The notes: generated from the letters alone by a model not told the origin. A stretch of 64,000 bases of DNA from Pedobacter antarcticus (GCF_900112985.1 NZ_FONS01000007.1:1-64000), one strand, 5' to 3'; positions 16,813-25,742 are shown, counted from the stretch's first letter. A program made the numbers and translations.

Positions 16813-17688
16813 ATGATTGTAGAAGATAAAAGCCGTAAAAGAACAAATGAACTGGTAATGATTGCTTTGAAGACGCTGATCCTATGCGTACTGATCTATA
16901 TGCTGAATGAGTACACCGAATTTGCTGACAAATATCCAAAGTTGACTGTGAGTGCAAAAGCACTGGTTATTTTCCTTGGACCGAGTCTGGCAGTTTCCTT
17001 TATCCGACAGGTTATTATTTACTGGTACATCAAAAAGCATGGTCTACCGCCTAATATCAAGGATAATTTTATTCTCGGAATTAACCGGATAGTCTCTATT
17101 CTGAATACAGTTTTTGGAATTGTAGCAATGATGATCTTCCTGGGTACTGACCCCCTTAAATTTCTGACCAGCATAACGATCGTTGCTGCCGCCATTGCTG
17201 TGACTTTCAAAGATTATATCAATAATATGATCAACGGGCTAATCATCATGTTTTCAGACCGTCTGTCCCTGGGAGATCATATCCGTGTCAATGATACGGA
17301 GGGTAAAATACTGGATATCACTTTAATCAACGTGATCCTGCAAAATGAAGATAATGATATGGTCATGGTACCGAATTCTGTAGTTTTTAGTTCTGTAATC
17401 GTTAATCAGAGTAAACAGAATATTAAAAAACTGAGTATCGAGTTTGAAATGGCATTGTCCTATGGTTATTTGCCTGCGCACCTGGAAGAAATATTGTCTG
17501 CATCTGTAAAAAGCTATGATGATTATATTGTTCGTGACGGACTGACGATTAAAACTCTTGCTGTGGGTAAGGATACTGTTCGTTTCAAAGTCCAGGTACT
17601 GCTTAACAGATATGACAAAATAAAAGAAAGAGAAATTCGCAGGGCTCTAAATACAGCTATTATCCGTTTATCTTTGCCCGCCCAGTAA
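16813..17688 (+). CDS. Small-conductance mechanosensitive channel (MscS family)
   Basis: 291 residues from the ATG at 16813; the frame is open 18 codons further to a TTG at 16759, so the N terminus is uncertain. Three to four membrane segments are visible, around IALKTLILCVLIYM, ALVIFLGPSLAVSFI, IVSILNTVFGIVAMMIFLG and the pore helix FLTSITIVAAAIAVTFKDYINNMING. The cytoplasmic MscS beta domain follows (RLSLGDHIRVNDTEGKILDITLINVIL, then MVMVPNSVVFSSVIVNQS). It opens under membrane tension to release solutes during hypo-osmotic shock. Confidence 0.88.
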   Translation: MIVEDKSRKRTNELVMIALKTLILCVLIYMLNEYTEFADKYPKLTVSAKALVIFLGPSLAVSFIRQVIIYWYIKKHGLPPNIKDNFILGINRIVSILNTVFGIVAMMIFLGTDPLKFLTSITIVAAAIAVTFKDYINNMINGLIIMFSDRLSLGDHIRVNDTEGKILDITLINVILQNEDNDMVMVPNSVVFSSVIVNQSKQNIKKLSIEFEMALSYGYLPAHLEEILSASVKSYDDYIVRDGLTIKTLAVGKDTVRFKVQVLLNRYDKIKEREIRRALNTAIIRLSLPAQ

Positions 17689-17775
17689 TTGTCATTCAGC
17701 GTATTTAGATCGTTTCTCTTTAGGTTTTTGTGGTATTAATACTAAAAAATAGGCCTTACTTTCTTTACATTGTCT

Positions 17776-17783
17776 TATTTTTG
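17776..17783 (+). promoter_or_regulatory. -7 element directly before the start codon
   Basis: TATTTTTG fits TAnnTTTG and ends 4 bp before the ATG at 17788, implying a leaderless or nearly leaderless mRNA if it is used. The -33 region is not a clear match. Confidence 0.4.
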
Positions 17784-17787
17784 TACT

Positions 17788-19101
17788 ATGGAAAGAGAAA
17801 TTCTGGATACGAAACGAAAGGCCCTTAACATTAATTTATGCCCCGAAATCTACGGAACTTTTGCGGAGATTGGAGCAGGTCAGGAAGTGGCCCGGAATTT
17901 CTTCACCGCTGGCGCAGCGTCTGGAACAGTCGCTAAAACGATGTCTGCTTATGACATGACTTTTAGTGATGCGATCTATGGTGCCGAAGAAAGTGGCCGT
18001 TACGTGAGTCAGTCGCGGTTACAGAAAATGTTAAACCATGAATTCGATCTCCTCCGGGAAAGACTAACCGGTGAAAAATACAAATCCAGAACCTTCTTTG
18101 CTTTTGCCGATACCGTAACTACACTGAATTACAATAAATCCAATGATCCTCATGGATGGATCGGAATTAAATTTCAGACCGAACCAGGGGGCGAGCCAAA
18201 TGAAATATTTTTTCATGTCCGTTTGCTTGATACTGATGCCGCTTTACAACAGAATGTGCTAGGGATAATTGGAGTAAATCTGGTCTATGCCGCGTTTAAT
18301 TACTATGCGGATCCTAAAAGAATGATTGAATCTCTTGCAGATAACCTGACTATAGGTTCTGTTGAAATCGACCTTATTTCTGTAAATGGGCCTGCATTTG
18401 AATCCATTAATAATATCTTACTGAATCTTTATCTGATAGTGAAGGACTTTTCTGACGCTGCCATTTTCGATTCCAGAGGGAATCCTTGTCTGCCGAAAGA
18501 TCTTTTATATAAAAAAGACATTATGATCCTGCGGACTAAATATGCGCAAAAATCATTGCCCAACTTCAGTATGTTCAATAAGGCTGTAGATCAGTTCAGA
18601 AGAACAGAAGATGTACAGAAAGATAACCTGAGCGTATTGATTGAAGTCCTACTTTCAAATGTATTAACTGCCGACGACGAAAAACCGGAAGCTATTGATT
18701 TACATGCCGTGGCGAAAAGGGCGGAAGAGATGTGCGGAACCGGTAACCTGGTTATAGTTTCAAACTTTGCAAGGCATAATAAACTGGCTAAATACTTCGA
18801 CCGCTGTAAGCCTAAAAGTGTTGGTATTTCTACGAATATCAACAACCTGAAGTTTGTTTTTAATTCACACAACTTTGGTGGTAGTTATTCCAGCCAGCTA
18901 ATGGCGTACGTTAGCGACATGTTCAGTAAAAATGTAAAACTTTTTGCTTATCCCTTTCTTGATAAAGAATCTGGACGCGTGATAACTACGGCAAACATGC
19001 CGGTAACACCCGAAGCTAAACCTTTATTTGATTTCCTGATTTTGAACGGCTATATTACAGACATTAAAGACTATAGCGAAACTGACGTTAAAACGGTCTG
19101 A
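17788..19101 (+). CDS. Large soluble protein of unknown function
   Basis: 437 residues from the ATG at 17788; a TTG six codons earlier is less likely. There is no signal peptide or membrane segment. The N terminus has a striking segment, NLCPEIYGTFAEIGAGQEVARNFF, that looks like a functional motif. A second ordered region contains DLHAVAKRAEEMCGTGNLVIVSNFARHNKLAKYF and a Rossmann-like alternation. Automated annotations of similar proteins sometimes give nicotinate-nucleotide enzymes, which I cannot support. It is a single gene, 99 bp after the channel gene. Confidence 0.7.
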   Translation: MEREILDTKRKALNINLCPEIYGTFAEIGAGQEVARNFFTAGAASGTVAKTMSAYDMTFSDAIYGAEESGRYVSQSRLQKMLNHEFDLLRERLTGEKYKSRTFFAFADTVTTLNYNKSNDPHGWIGIKFQTEPGGEPNEIFFHVRLLDTDAALQQNVLGIIGVNLVYAAFNYYADPKRMIESLADNLTIGSVEIDLISVNGPAFESINNILLNLYLIVKDFSDAAIFDSRGNPCLPKDLLYKKDIMILRTKYAQKSLPNFSMFNKAVDQFRRTEDVQKDNLSVLIEVLLSNVLTADDEKPEAIDLHAVAKRAEEMCGTGNLVIVSNFARHNKLAKYFDRCKPKSVGISTNINNLKFVFNSHNFGGSYSSQLMAYVSDMFSKNVKLFAYPFLDKESGRVITTANMPVTPEAKPLFDFLILNGYITDIKDYSETDVKTV

Positions 19102-19112
19102 TGAATCTGTTT

Positions 19113-19160
19113 AAATTTGATTCGTTCAGATCGTGCTGATGATTCAGTTCAATCAAATTT
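19113..19160. promoter_or_regulatory. Inverted repeat upstream of the GH43 gene
   Basis: AAATTTGATT (19113-19122) is the exact reverse complement of AATCAAATTT (19151-19160), with 28 bp between. The left arm overlaps a TAnnTTTG-type box, TAAATTTG (19112-19119). Placed 4 bp before the GH43 start codon, it could be a regulator site or a leader hairpin. Confidence 0.45.
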
Positions 19161-19163
19161 GAT

Positions 19164-20141
19164 ATGAAAAAAATAATTGCTTTGCTGATGCCGATGGCGT
19201 TTGCCGTCTCAACTTCTACAGTCCATGCACAGGTTAAGTCCAGTGGAAATCCAGTCTTTCCTGGTTGGTACGCTGATCCTGATGCAGCCGTTTTCGACAA
19301 AACTTACTGGATATATCCAACATTTTCTGCGCCTTACAAGGATCAGGTCTTTTTGGATGCTTTCAGTTCCAAAGATCTGGTAAATTGGAAAAAGCATCCG
19401 CGGATTCTGGATACCGCCGGTGTTAAATGGGCTAAAAAGGCCGTCTGGGCGCCTGCTATTGTTAAAAAAGATAAAGACTATTTTTTGTTCTTCGGTGCTA
19501 ATGATATTCAAAGTGATCAGGAAACGGGTGGTATTGGTGTAGCTGTTGCCAAACGTCCTGAAGGTCCATATAAGGATCATATAGGAAAACCACTGGTAGA
19601 TAAATTTCATAATGGTGCACAGCCAATTGACCAGTTTGTGTTTAAAGATAAAGACGGGCAATATTACCTGATTTACGGAGGCTGGAAACATTGCAATATT
19701 GCCAAACTCAGCGATGATTTTAAATCCCTGGTTCCTTTCGCCGATGGTGAAACATACAAAGAAATAACTCCAGATAGCTATGTGGAAGGTCCATATATGT
19801 TCATGCGTAACGGAAAGTATTATTTTATGTGGTCTGAGGGGGGCTGGACAGGGCCTGATTATTCTGTGGCCTATGCAATATCGGATTCTCCCATGGGACC
19901 TTTCAAAAGGATTGGAAAGATTTTAAAGCAAGATCCGGCAATTGCCAGGGGAGCAGGGCATCATTCCGTTATTCACAATGAGAAAAAGGATCTCTGGTAT
20001 ATCGTTTATCATCGCAGGCCACTAACTGAAACCGATGGTAACCATAGAGAAACCAGTATCGATGTAATGTCTTTCGATGAGAACGGACTAATTCGCCCCG
20101 TAGTAATTACTAAAGAAGGGGTTGCTGCACAGAAATTATAA
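19164..20141 (+). CDS. Glycoside hydrolase family 43, arabinosidase/xylosidase-like
   Basis: 325 residues with a signal peptide (cut near VHAQ). The five-bladed propeller of GH43 is indicated by the N-terminal NPVFPGWYADPDAAVFDKTYWIYP with the catalytic base Asp, KWAKKAVWAPAIVKKDKDYFLFFGAN, and the catalytic acid Glu in SYVEGPYMF. The C-terminal part has WYIVYHRRP. The family cleaves arabinose or xylose side chains in plant polysaccharides; the substrate is not predictable here. It is not embedded in a polysaccharide utilisation locus. Confidence 0.88.
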   Translation: MKKIIALLMPMAFAVSTSTVHAQVKSSGNPVFPGWYADPDAAVFDKTYWIYPTFSAPYKDQVFLDAFSSKDLVNWKKHPRILDTAGVKWAKKAVWAPAIVKKDKDYFLFFGANDIQSDQETGGIGVAVAKRPEGPYKDHIGKPLVDKFHNGAQPIDQFVFKDKDGQYYLIYGGWKHCNIAKLSDDFKSLVPFADGETYKEITPDSYVEGPYMFMRNGKYYFMWSEGGWTGPDYSVAYAISDSPMGPFKRIGKILKQDPAIARGAGHHSVIHNEKKDLWYIVYHRRPLTETDGNHRETSIDVMSFDENGLIRPVVITKEGVAAQKL

Positions 20142-20163
20142 ACGGATAGCGATTCCGTTAATT

Positions 20164-20197
20164 AAAAGGGAAGACAATTAATTGTCTTCCCTTTTTT
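20164..20197. terminator. Bidirectional terminator between convergent genes
   Basis: A perfect 24-bp palindrome (20168-20191, GGGAAGACAATT and its complement) is flanked by A-run and T-run, giving T tails on both strands. It serves GH43 (plus) and the GNAT gene (minus). The GNAT stop codon lies within the stem. Confidence 0.92.
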
Positions 20198-20627
20198 CGT
20201 ATGGGTTTGAAATGACTATCGCCATTTGGTTATCAGGGGTCTCTAGCGGCTTAAAACCAAACTGACTGTAAAGTCCATGGGCATCACGGGTAGATAGCTG
20301 ATAGCGGCGTAAGTTCTGGAGATCGGGATGAAACAGCATAAGCGACATCAATTGTTTCATCAATCCTTTCCCACGATATTCCTCTTCTGTATATACATCC
20401 GCCAAATAGGCAAATGTGGTTTTATCGGTAATCCAACGCGCAAATCCAATTTGTTTACTGTCCTGATAAATGCCGAAACATAGCGACCCGTCTATTGCAC
20501 GCATTACGGTTTCGAAAGGAATTTCTCTGGCCCAGTAGGATTGGGTGCTCAAATAATGATGCACTGCTGCAATATCTATGCGGGCAGGATCATCTGAAAA
20601 AATAAAACCGTTTGCAGCTATTTCCAT
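20178..20627 (-). CDS. GNAT-family N-acetyltransferase
   Basis: 149 residues. The acetyl-CoA binding motif A is in LADVYTEEEYRGKGLMKQLMSLM (Gly-Lys-Gly loop), and a C-terminal GLYSQFGFKPLE matches motif B. It transfers acetyl from acetyl-CoA to an amine; the substrate is unknown. Single gene, with its stop inside the shared bidirectional terminator. Confidence 0.85.
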   Translation of the reverse strand: MEIAANGFIFSDDPARIDIAAVHHYLSTQSYWAREIPFETVMRAIDGSLCFGIYQDSKQIGFARWITDKTTFAYLADVYTEEEYRGKGLMKQLMSLMLFHPDLQNLRRYQLSTRDAHGLYSQFGFKPLETPDNQMAIVISNPYEKREDN

Positions 20628-20697
20628 TGCATTAGATTTTAAGGCACATTCTGATCTATAGGATGTGCTTTTGAGGGAAAGAAAAGTCTAATTATCG

Positions 20698-21189
20698 TTA
20701 GTTACGCATGTTGATATACTGGAGTGGCTGTCCGAAGTTTTCTCCTTTGCAAAGCGTAATTACTTTTTGAAGGTCGTCAATACTTTTGCTTTGTACGCGC
20801 AGCTGATCATCCATAACTGAGGCTTGTACCTTGAGTCCGCTGGCTTTGATCTTCGCGACTATTTTCTTTGCAGTTTCTTTGTCGATTCCTTCTTTAATAC
20901 TAATCTCTTTACGGATCATATTTCCAGACGCATATTGCTCTTTGCCAAAGTCAAGGCTTTCCGGATCCAGATTTTGTTTGACCATACGAGATATAATCGC
21001 ATCCTGAATAGCTTTTAAACGCATATCGTCTTCAGTTACGATAGTGATGACATTAGTTTTTTTATCATGGTCAACTGTGCTATTAGAACTTGAAAAGTCA
21101 TAACGGTTAAGAATTTCTTTCTTTGCGTTGTTCATCGCATTGTCTAATGTCTGCGCGTCAATTTTACTTACAATATCAAAAGTGGGCAT
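20698..21189 (-). CDS. yajQ: YajQ-family nucleotide-binding protein
   Basis: 163 residues, matching the family's length. It starts MPTFDIVSKIDAQTLDNAMN and has the duplicated alpha-beta fold with KIKASGLKVQASVMDDQLRVQSKSIDDLQ near the C terminus. Some YajQ proteins bind cyclic di-GMP and act in gene regulation; here that role is inferred from family membership only. Single gene between GNAT and the H1-like protein. Confidence 0.92.
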   Translation of the reverse strand: MPTFDIVSKIDAQTLDNAMNNAKKEILNRYDFSSSNSTVDHDKKTNVITIVTEDDMRLKAIQDAIISRMVKQNLDPESLDFGKEQYASGNMIRKEISIKEGIDKETAKKIVAKIKASGLKVQASVMDDQLRVQSKSIDDLQKVITLCKGENFGQPLQYINMRN

Positions 21190-21261
21190 GATTATAGCTT
21201 TAAAATAAAAATTATGTTAAATTTAGTTATATATTGGATTTAACCTCAGGCTAAAATACAG

Positions 21262-21960
21262 ATGATGAAAACCAAGCAGTCAAAAGTGCAAAAAAAAGTT
21301 GCTAAAAAAGCAGTTAAAAAAGATTTAGAACAAAGTTTGACCCAGAAAATTCTTGAAGTCGTAATTCATTTGGGACATGACGCGGGTAAAATAGGTACGA
21401 GTATCTCCAGAACAGCAAAGGATGCTGCGGCTAAAATAGCGAGAAAGATCAAAGCAGATCCTAAGGTTAAAAAGGTAAAGAAAGATGTTAAAAAAGCGAA
21501 AAACGAGGTCAATAAGGCTAAGGCAAAATCGCTGAAAAAGACAAAGTCAGTTGCAGATAAAGTTTCTAAGAATACTTATAAGGTTGCTAAAAAAGCCGCC
21601 GGAAAAACTAAGGCGACTGCACGTAGTGTCGAAGTGCCTGTAATCGAATCAGAGGCTAAAGCTGCTGATCTTTTGAATAAGCAGAAAGCTAAACTGAAGA
21701 AAGAGGCGGCAATCGCTAAAGACAAAATTACAGAGGCTGTGGAACCCGTTAAGCGTACACCAGTTAAAGCTGTTGCTAAAGGTAAACAACCTGTTTCCAA
21801 GGCTGCGTCAGCGACAGCAGCTAGCTCCTCGAAAGCTGCAAGTACAGTTAAAAAAGACAATGCAACTGCCCAAAAAACGCCAGTACGTAAAACAGCTGCA
21901 GCTGGGAAGCCGGCTTCTTCGAAAACAGATAAGACAGAGTCATCTGATACGTCAGAATAA
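21262..21960 (+). CDS. Histone-H1-like Lys/Ala-rich protein
   Basis: 232 residues, strongly basic, almost all Lys, Ala, Val, Thr and Ser. An N-terminal segment with normal composition (about 24-50, LEQSLTQKILEVVIHLGHDAGKIGTSISR) precedes long KKAK/KKVK repeats and an AVAKGKQPVSKAASA-type tail, ending in an acidic SDTSE. It resembles bacterial H1-like DNA-compacting proteins and eukaryotic H1 tails. DNA binding is inferred from composition. An ATG one codon further (21265) is equally possible. Single gene. Confidence 0.7.
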   Translation: MMKTKQSKVQKKVAKKAVKKDLEQSLTQKILEVVIHLGHDAGKIGTSISRTAKDAAAKIARKIKADPKVKKVKKDVKKAKNEVNKAKAKSLKKTKSVADKVSKNTYKVAKKAAGKTKATARSVEVPVIESEAKAADLLNKQKAKLKKEAAIAKDKITEAVEPVKRTPVKAVAKGKQPVSKAASATAASSSKAASTVKKDNATAQKTPVRKTAAAGKPASSKTDKTESSDTSE

Positions 21961-22095
21961 TTAATAAAGTATTTCTGATTGTAGCGTTCTCTACTTAATG
22001 CCAATATTTCAATTTGATCAGTTCTTCCTGTGAAGCCAGATCTGATCAATTGAATGGCTATTACTATAACTTGATTACATTGTTCCGGATCTGCG

Positions 22096-22157
22096 TGTTA
22101 AGTAATTGTTTGCTAATGTTTACTTAACATTGAATTAACAGTAAATCCGCAGATTTG
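22096..22157 (+). promoter_or_regulatory. Possible Pho box and promoter of ppk1-ppx
   Basis: TTAACA occurs at 22124-22129 and 22135-22140, an 11-bp-spaced direct repeat as PhoB-type regulators bind. A -7-like CAGATTTG (22150-22157) follows 10 bp later, one mismatch from TAnnTTTG. The first copy is also the right arm of a 10-bp inverted repeat with TGTTAAGTAA at 22096-22105. Confidence 0.45.
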
Positions 22158-22195
22158 ATCTGATCCGGTTTTCCAGGAAATATTGATGTTAACCC

Positions 22196-24253
22196 ATGAC
22201 AAAGAAGAAGATCCCATTTTTAAACAGAGAAATCAGCTGGTTATATTTCAATGAACGGGTATTGCAGGAGGCCGCAGATGAAACTGTTCCCCTGATTGAG
22301 AGAATTAAATTCCTATCTATTTTTTCATCCAACCTGGAGGAGTTTTATCGTGTAAGAGTCGCGACAATGTCCAGGCTTTCTGATCTGAATGACAAAGCAA
22401 AAGAGTTATTAGGGTTTAATCCTAAGAAGGTCTTGAATGAAATTAAAAATATTGTTATTAAACAAGAACGTAAGTTCGAACAACTATTCCAGGCGACATT
22501 AATCAATGAGCTGGCACAGAACAGAATCTTCATTCTGAATGATACGCAGTTAAATGTAGCCCGGGGCGCATTTGTTAAAGAGCATTTTCGCGATAAAATC
22601 CTGTCTAATCTGGTGCCTATTATGATAGACCCCGAAAAGAGCTTCCCTGAACTTAAGGACCGTAATTTATACTTTTTTGTGCGTCTAAGGAAGACGAGCG
22701 GTAAAAAGACAGAAAAGTTCGCTCTAATCGAACTACCAAATGATTTGCCCAGATTCCTGGTTTTACCCGAAACTAATGGACTTAAATTTATTATTCTTGC
22801 AGAAGACATTATAAAATATTGTCTTGATGATATCTTTTATGTGTTCACTTATGATGAAATGGATGCTTATACGATTCAGCTAACGCGTGATGCTGAGTTG
22901 GATATCGACAAGAATATAAGTGAGAAATTTATTGATGAGTTAAAGGCCAGTCTTGATAAAAGAAAGAAAGGTAAACCGATGCGCCTTCTGTACGACACAC
23001 AGATGCCTTTTGATATGTTGGGGATACTCATCTCCAAGTTGAAAATAGAAGCCGAGAGTTTAATTCCCGGTAACCGGTATCATCGTTTTGGTGACTTCAT
23101 CCGCTTTCCGAATGTAGGCGATAAAAGCCTGGAGTATGCACCACAGGTGCCTTTGAAGGTTGTAGGTCTGCATCGTACCCAAAGTATTTTTAATAAACTT
23201 AAAGAGCGTGATTATTTAATTAACCTGCCTTATCAATCCTACGATTATATCATTTTATTTTTGAGGGAAGCGGCTATTGATCCCCAGGTAACGGCTATAA
23301 ATATTACACTTTACCGCCTGGCTGAGAACTCGAGAGTTATCAACGCATTAATCAATGCAGCGAAAAATGGTAAGAAGGTAAATTGTCTGGTAGAGCTTAA
23401 AGCACGGTTTGATGAACAAGCCAATATTTATTGGACGAGTAAGCTGGAAGAGGAAGGAGTACAGGTTAATTATGGTTTAACAGATTATAAAGTTCATTCT
23501 AAGATCTGTTTAGTTACCCGCATGGAAAAAGGCAGAGCTGTCTATTATGCAAATCTTGCCACAGGAAACTTCAATGAGAAAACAGCAAGACTCTACGGCG
23601 ACCACAGTATTTTTACTGCTAAGAAGGAAATTACAACTGATCTGATTAAACTCTTTGCTGCACTGAATAAAAAGACGGTGGCTTCCGGGTTTAAACATCT
23701 AATTGTTTCACCTATAGAATCAAGAAGTAAATTCTACAAATTGATTGACAGGGAAATACGTATAGCCAAATCGGGTAAATCTGCCTACCTTATTTTTAAA
23801 GTGAACAGCCTGGCAGACGAGGGAATTGTATCAAAATTATATGACGCCAGTAATGCAGGAGTTAAAATACGGTTGATTGTAAGAGGAATCTGCTGTCTTG
23901 TGCCTGGCATTAAAGGTTTTAGCGAAAATATTACCGTAATCAGTATCGTAGATAAGTTTCTCGAACATGCACGTGTATTTATATTCGGCAACAATGGAAA
24001 GGAGGAGATGTTTCTTTCTTCTGCTGACCTGATGAGCAGAAATTTTGAGCATAGGGTGGAAGTTGGCTTTCCTGTATTGGACAAAGAAGTTAGGCAGGAA
24101 ATCAGAGATATTATAGAGTTTCAGCTGCAGGATAACGTTAAAGCCAGAGATATCAACCGGTTGAATACAAATAAGTATCATAAAAACCGGTTAGTTACTA
24201 AAGTACGCGCACAGGTGCAGACTTATAATTATTTAAAAAATAAACATCATTAA
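22196..24253 (+). CDS. ppk1: Polyphosphate kinase 1
   Basis: 685 residues, the standard PPK1 length, with the four-domain layout. The N-terminal domain starts FLNREISWLYFNERVL. The two phospholipase-D-like C domains carry the autophosphorylated His H434 (KVHSKICLV) and the second essential H591 (FLEHARVFIF). The enzyme reversibly makes inorganic polyphosphate from ATP at the cytoplasmic membrane. ppx follows after 5 bp. About 240 bp of non-coding DNA upstream carries Pho-box-like repeats. Confidence 0.96.
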   Translation: MTKKKIPFLNREISWLYFNERVLQEAADETVPLIERIKFLSIFSSNLEEFYRVRVATMSRLSDLNDKAKELLGFNPKKVLNEIKNIVIKQERKFEQLFQATLINELAQNRIFILNDTQLNVARGAFVKEHFRDKILSNLVPIMIDPEKSFPELKDRNLYFFVRLRKTSGKKTEKFALIELPNDLPRFLVLPETNGLKFIILAEDIIKYCLDDIFYVFTYDEMDAYTIQLTRDAELDIDKNISEKFIDELKASLDKRKKGKPMRLLYDTQMPFDMLGILISKLKIEAESLIPGNRYHRFGDFIRFPNVGDKSLEYAPQVPLKVVGLHRTQSIFNKLKERDYLINLPYQSYDYIILFLREAAIDPQVTAINITLYRLAENSRVINALINAAKNGKKVNCLVELKARFDEQANIYWTSKLEEEGVQVNYGLTDYKVHSKICLVTRMEKGRAVYYANLATGNFNEKTARLYGDHSIFTAKKEITTDLIKLFAALNKKTVASGFKHLIVSPIESRSKFYKLIDREIRIAKSGKSAYLIFKVNSLADEGIVSKLYDASNAGVKIRLIVRGICCLVPGIKGFSENITVISIVDKFLEHARVFIFGNNGKEEMFLSSADLMSRNFEHRVEVGFPVLDKEVRQEIRDIIEFQLQDNVKARDINRLNTNKYHKNRLVTKVRAQVQTYNYLKNKHH

Positions 24254-24258
24254 AATAT

Positions 24259-25140
24259 ATGCTCAGATACGCCGCGATTGATGTGGGGTCAAATGCAGTA
24301 AGACTGCTTATTGCTGACATCACGCAAAATGAAAATGGGTACTCCTTTAAAAAGAATACTTTAGTCCGGGTCCCGCTTCGTCTTGGTGATGATGCTTTTC
24401 TGGAGCAAAAAATTTCGAAGAAAAAATCGGGAGATCTGGTTAAAACGATGATCGCATTTAAGAATCTGATGGAGGTATATCAGGTATCTGCATACCTCGC
24501 GTGTGCAACGTCCTCTATGCGGGAGGCTACTAATGGGGCGGAAATTATAGAGATAATCCGGGAGAAAGCAGATTTGAACCTTGAAATCATAGAAGGCCAG
24601 CGTGAAGCAAACATTATCTATGCAAATCATATCGAAGATAGTCTGGATATTCGGAAAAACTATCTTTATATAGATGTTGGCGGTGGTAGTACTGAATTGT
24701 CGGTCTTTGTTAACAAGATTCCTGTAGCATCCAAATCTTTTAATATTGGGACTATCCGGATACTGGATAATCAGGATAAGGAAGAGACCTGGGAAGAAAT
24801 GAAAGCATGGCTTAGGGAACATACCCGGGATTATAAAAATCTCGCAGGCATTGGTACAGGTGGAAATATCAATAAGATCTACCGGATGGCCAATGAAAAA
24901 GACGGTGTCCCCTTGAGTTTTCTAAAGCTCAAATCCATTTATAATCAACTGAATATCCTTTCTCTGAAAGAAAGAATCCAGATCTATGGATTAAATCCAG
25001 ACCGGGCTGACGTTATTATTCCGGCCAGTGAAATTTTTATAACCATTATGAAGTGGACCGGAATCAAACAGATTTATGTGCCCAGAGTGGGTATGGTAGA
25101 TGGTATAATTAATTTGCTGATCGCGGAGAATCTGGAGTAA
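24259..25140 (+). CDS. ppx: Exopolyphosphatase, Ppx/GppA family (short form)
   Basis: 293 residues of the ASKHA fold. The N-terminal phosphate loop is AIDVGSNAVRLLI, the central DVGGGSTEL matches the second nucleotide/phosphate motif, and IGTGGNINKI the third. It lacks the C-terminal HD-like domain of E. coli Ppx, as do other short bacterial members. It hydrolyses polyphosphate from its end and/or pppGpp. It is coupled to ppk1, giving a synthesis-degradation pair in one operon ending at the 25185 terminator. Confidence 0.9.
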   Translation: MLRYAAIDVGSNAVRLLIADITQNENGYSFKKNTLVRVPLRLGDDAFLEQKISKKKSGDLVKTMIAFKNLMEVYQVSAYLACATSSMREATNGAEIIEIIREKADLNLEIIEGQREANIIYANHIEDSLDIRKNYLYIDVGGGSTELSVFVNKIPVASKSFNIGTIRILDNQDKEETWEEMKAWLREHTRDYKNLAGIGTGGNINKIYRMANEKDGVPLSFLKLKSIYNQLNILSLKERIQIYGLNPDRADVIIPASEIFITIMKWTGIKQIYVPRVGMVDGIINLLIAENLE

Positions 25141-25184
25141 GAATAAACAACTGGTCAATTGGGAGCGAGGGCTCTATAATTGAT

Positions 25185-25225
25185 AAAGAAGGGGAATATT
25201 AATCTAATATTCCCCTTCTTTTATT
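25185..25225. terminator. Bidirectional terminator between ppx and the FabZ-like gene
   Basis: AAAGAAGGGGAATATTA (25185-25201) pairs exactly with 25205-25221 around a 3-nt loop, with A/T runs on both sides. Confidence 0.9.
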
Positions 25226-25230
25226 AAATA

Positions 25231-25677
25231 CTAGTCCTGCATCTTAGCGGTTACCATTCCGGATATATTTCCTTTAGAAACTATTTCTCCGGCCTCGTTT
25301 TTCATCACTACATTACAATTTAGTTTCTTAAACCGGAAGTAAACCTTTTCGGCGGTAACCGTTACTTTTTCACCTGGAAAAACTGGTTTCATGAAATCCA
25401 TTGCTGTTGATGTGAGCATAACATGTGCCTTCATCTCCGTATTCTGCTGACCATACAGGTAAATGCCCAGGCAGACTAAACCGATTTGTGCCATAGTCTC
25501 TGTTAAGATTACTCCAGGCGTAACAGGAGCGTCTTTAAAGTGCCCTTTATAAAAATCAAGGTCCTTTGAATAAGTATATGTTCCTGTTGAACCGTTTTCA
25601 TCAATATGAAGTAACTCGTCTACAAATAAAAATGGTTTAGTGTACGGTAATTTATCGAGAATGTCTTGTGTTGTCAT
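25231..25677 (-). CDS. FabZ-like 3-hydroxyacyl-ACP dehydratase (hotdog fold)
   Basis: 148 residues from the ATG at 25677; a start 9 codons earlier would fall in the terminator hairpin of the upstream operon. The hotdog-fold active site is visible as GHFKDAPVTPGVILTETMAQ, with the catalytic His and Glu. The family dehydrates 3-hydroxyacyl-ACP. The neighbours are pentose phosphate genes rather than fatty acid genes, so a specialised role such as flexirubin or other aryl-polyene chemistry is possible but unsupported. Confidence 0.85.
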   Translation of the reverse strand: MTTQDILDKLPYTKPFLFVDELLHIDENGSTGTYTYSKDLDFYKGHFKDAPVTPGVILTETMAQIGLVCLGIYLYGQQNTEMKAHVMLTSTAMDFMKPVFPGEKVTVTAEKVYFRFKKLNCNVVMKNEAGEIVSKGNISGMVTAKMQD

Positions 25678-25686
25678 GTGGTTAGA

Positions 25687-25722
25687 TTTAAAAAAGCCCC
25701 GCACAAGTGAATCTGCGGGGCT
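25687..25722 (-). terminator. Terminator of the glucokinase-gnd-zwf-pgl operon
   Basis: On the minus strand AGCCCCGCA (from 25722) pairs with TGCGGGGCT (to 25695) around a 10-nt loop and is followed by six T (25695-25690). It lies 21 bp after the pgl stop. Confidence 0.9.
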
Positions 25723-25742
25723 GTAATGCTATATGTTATTAA

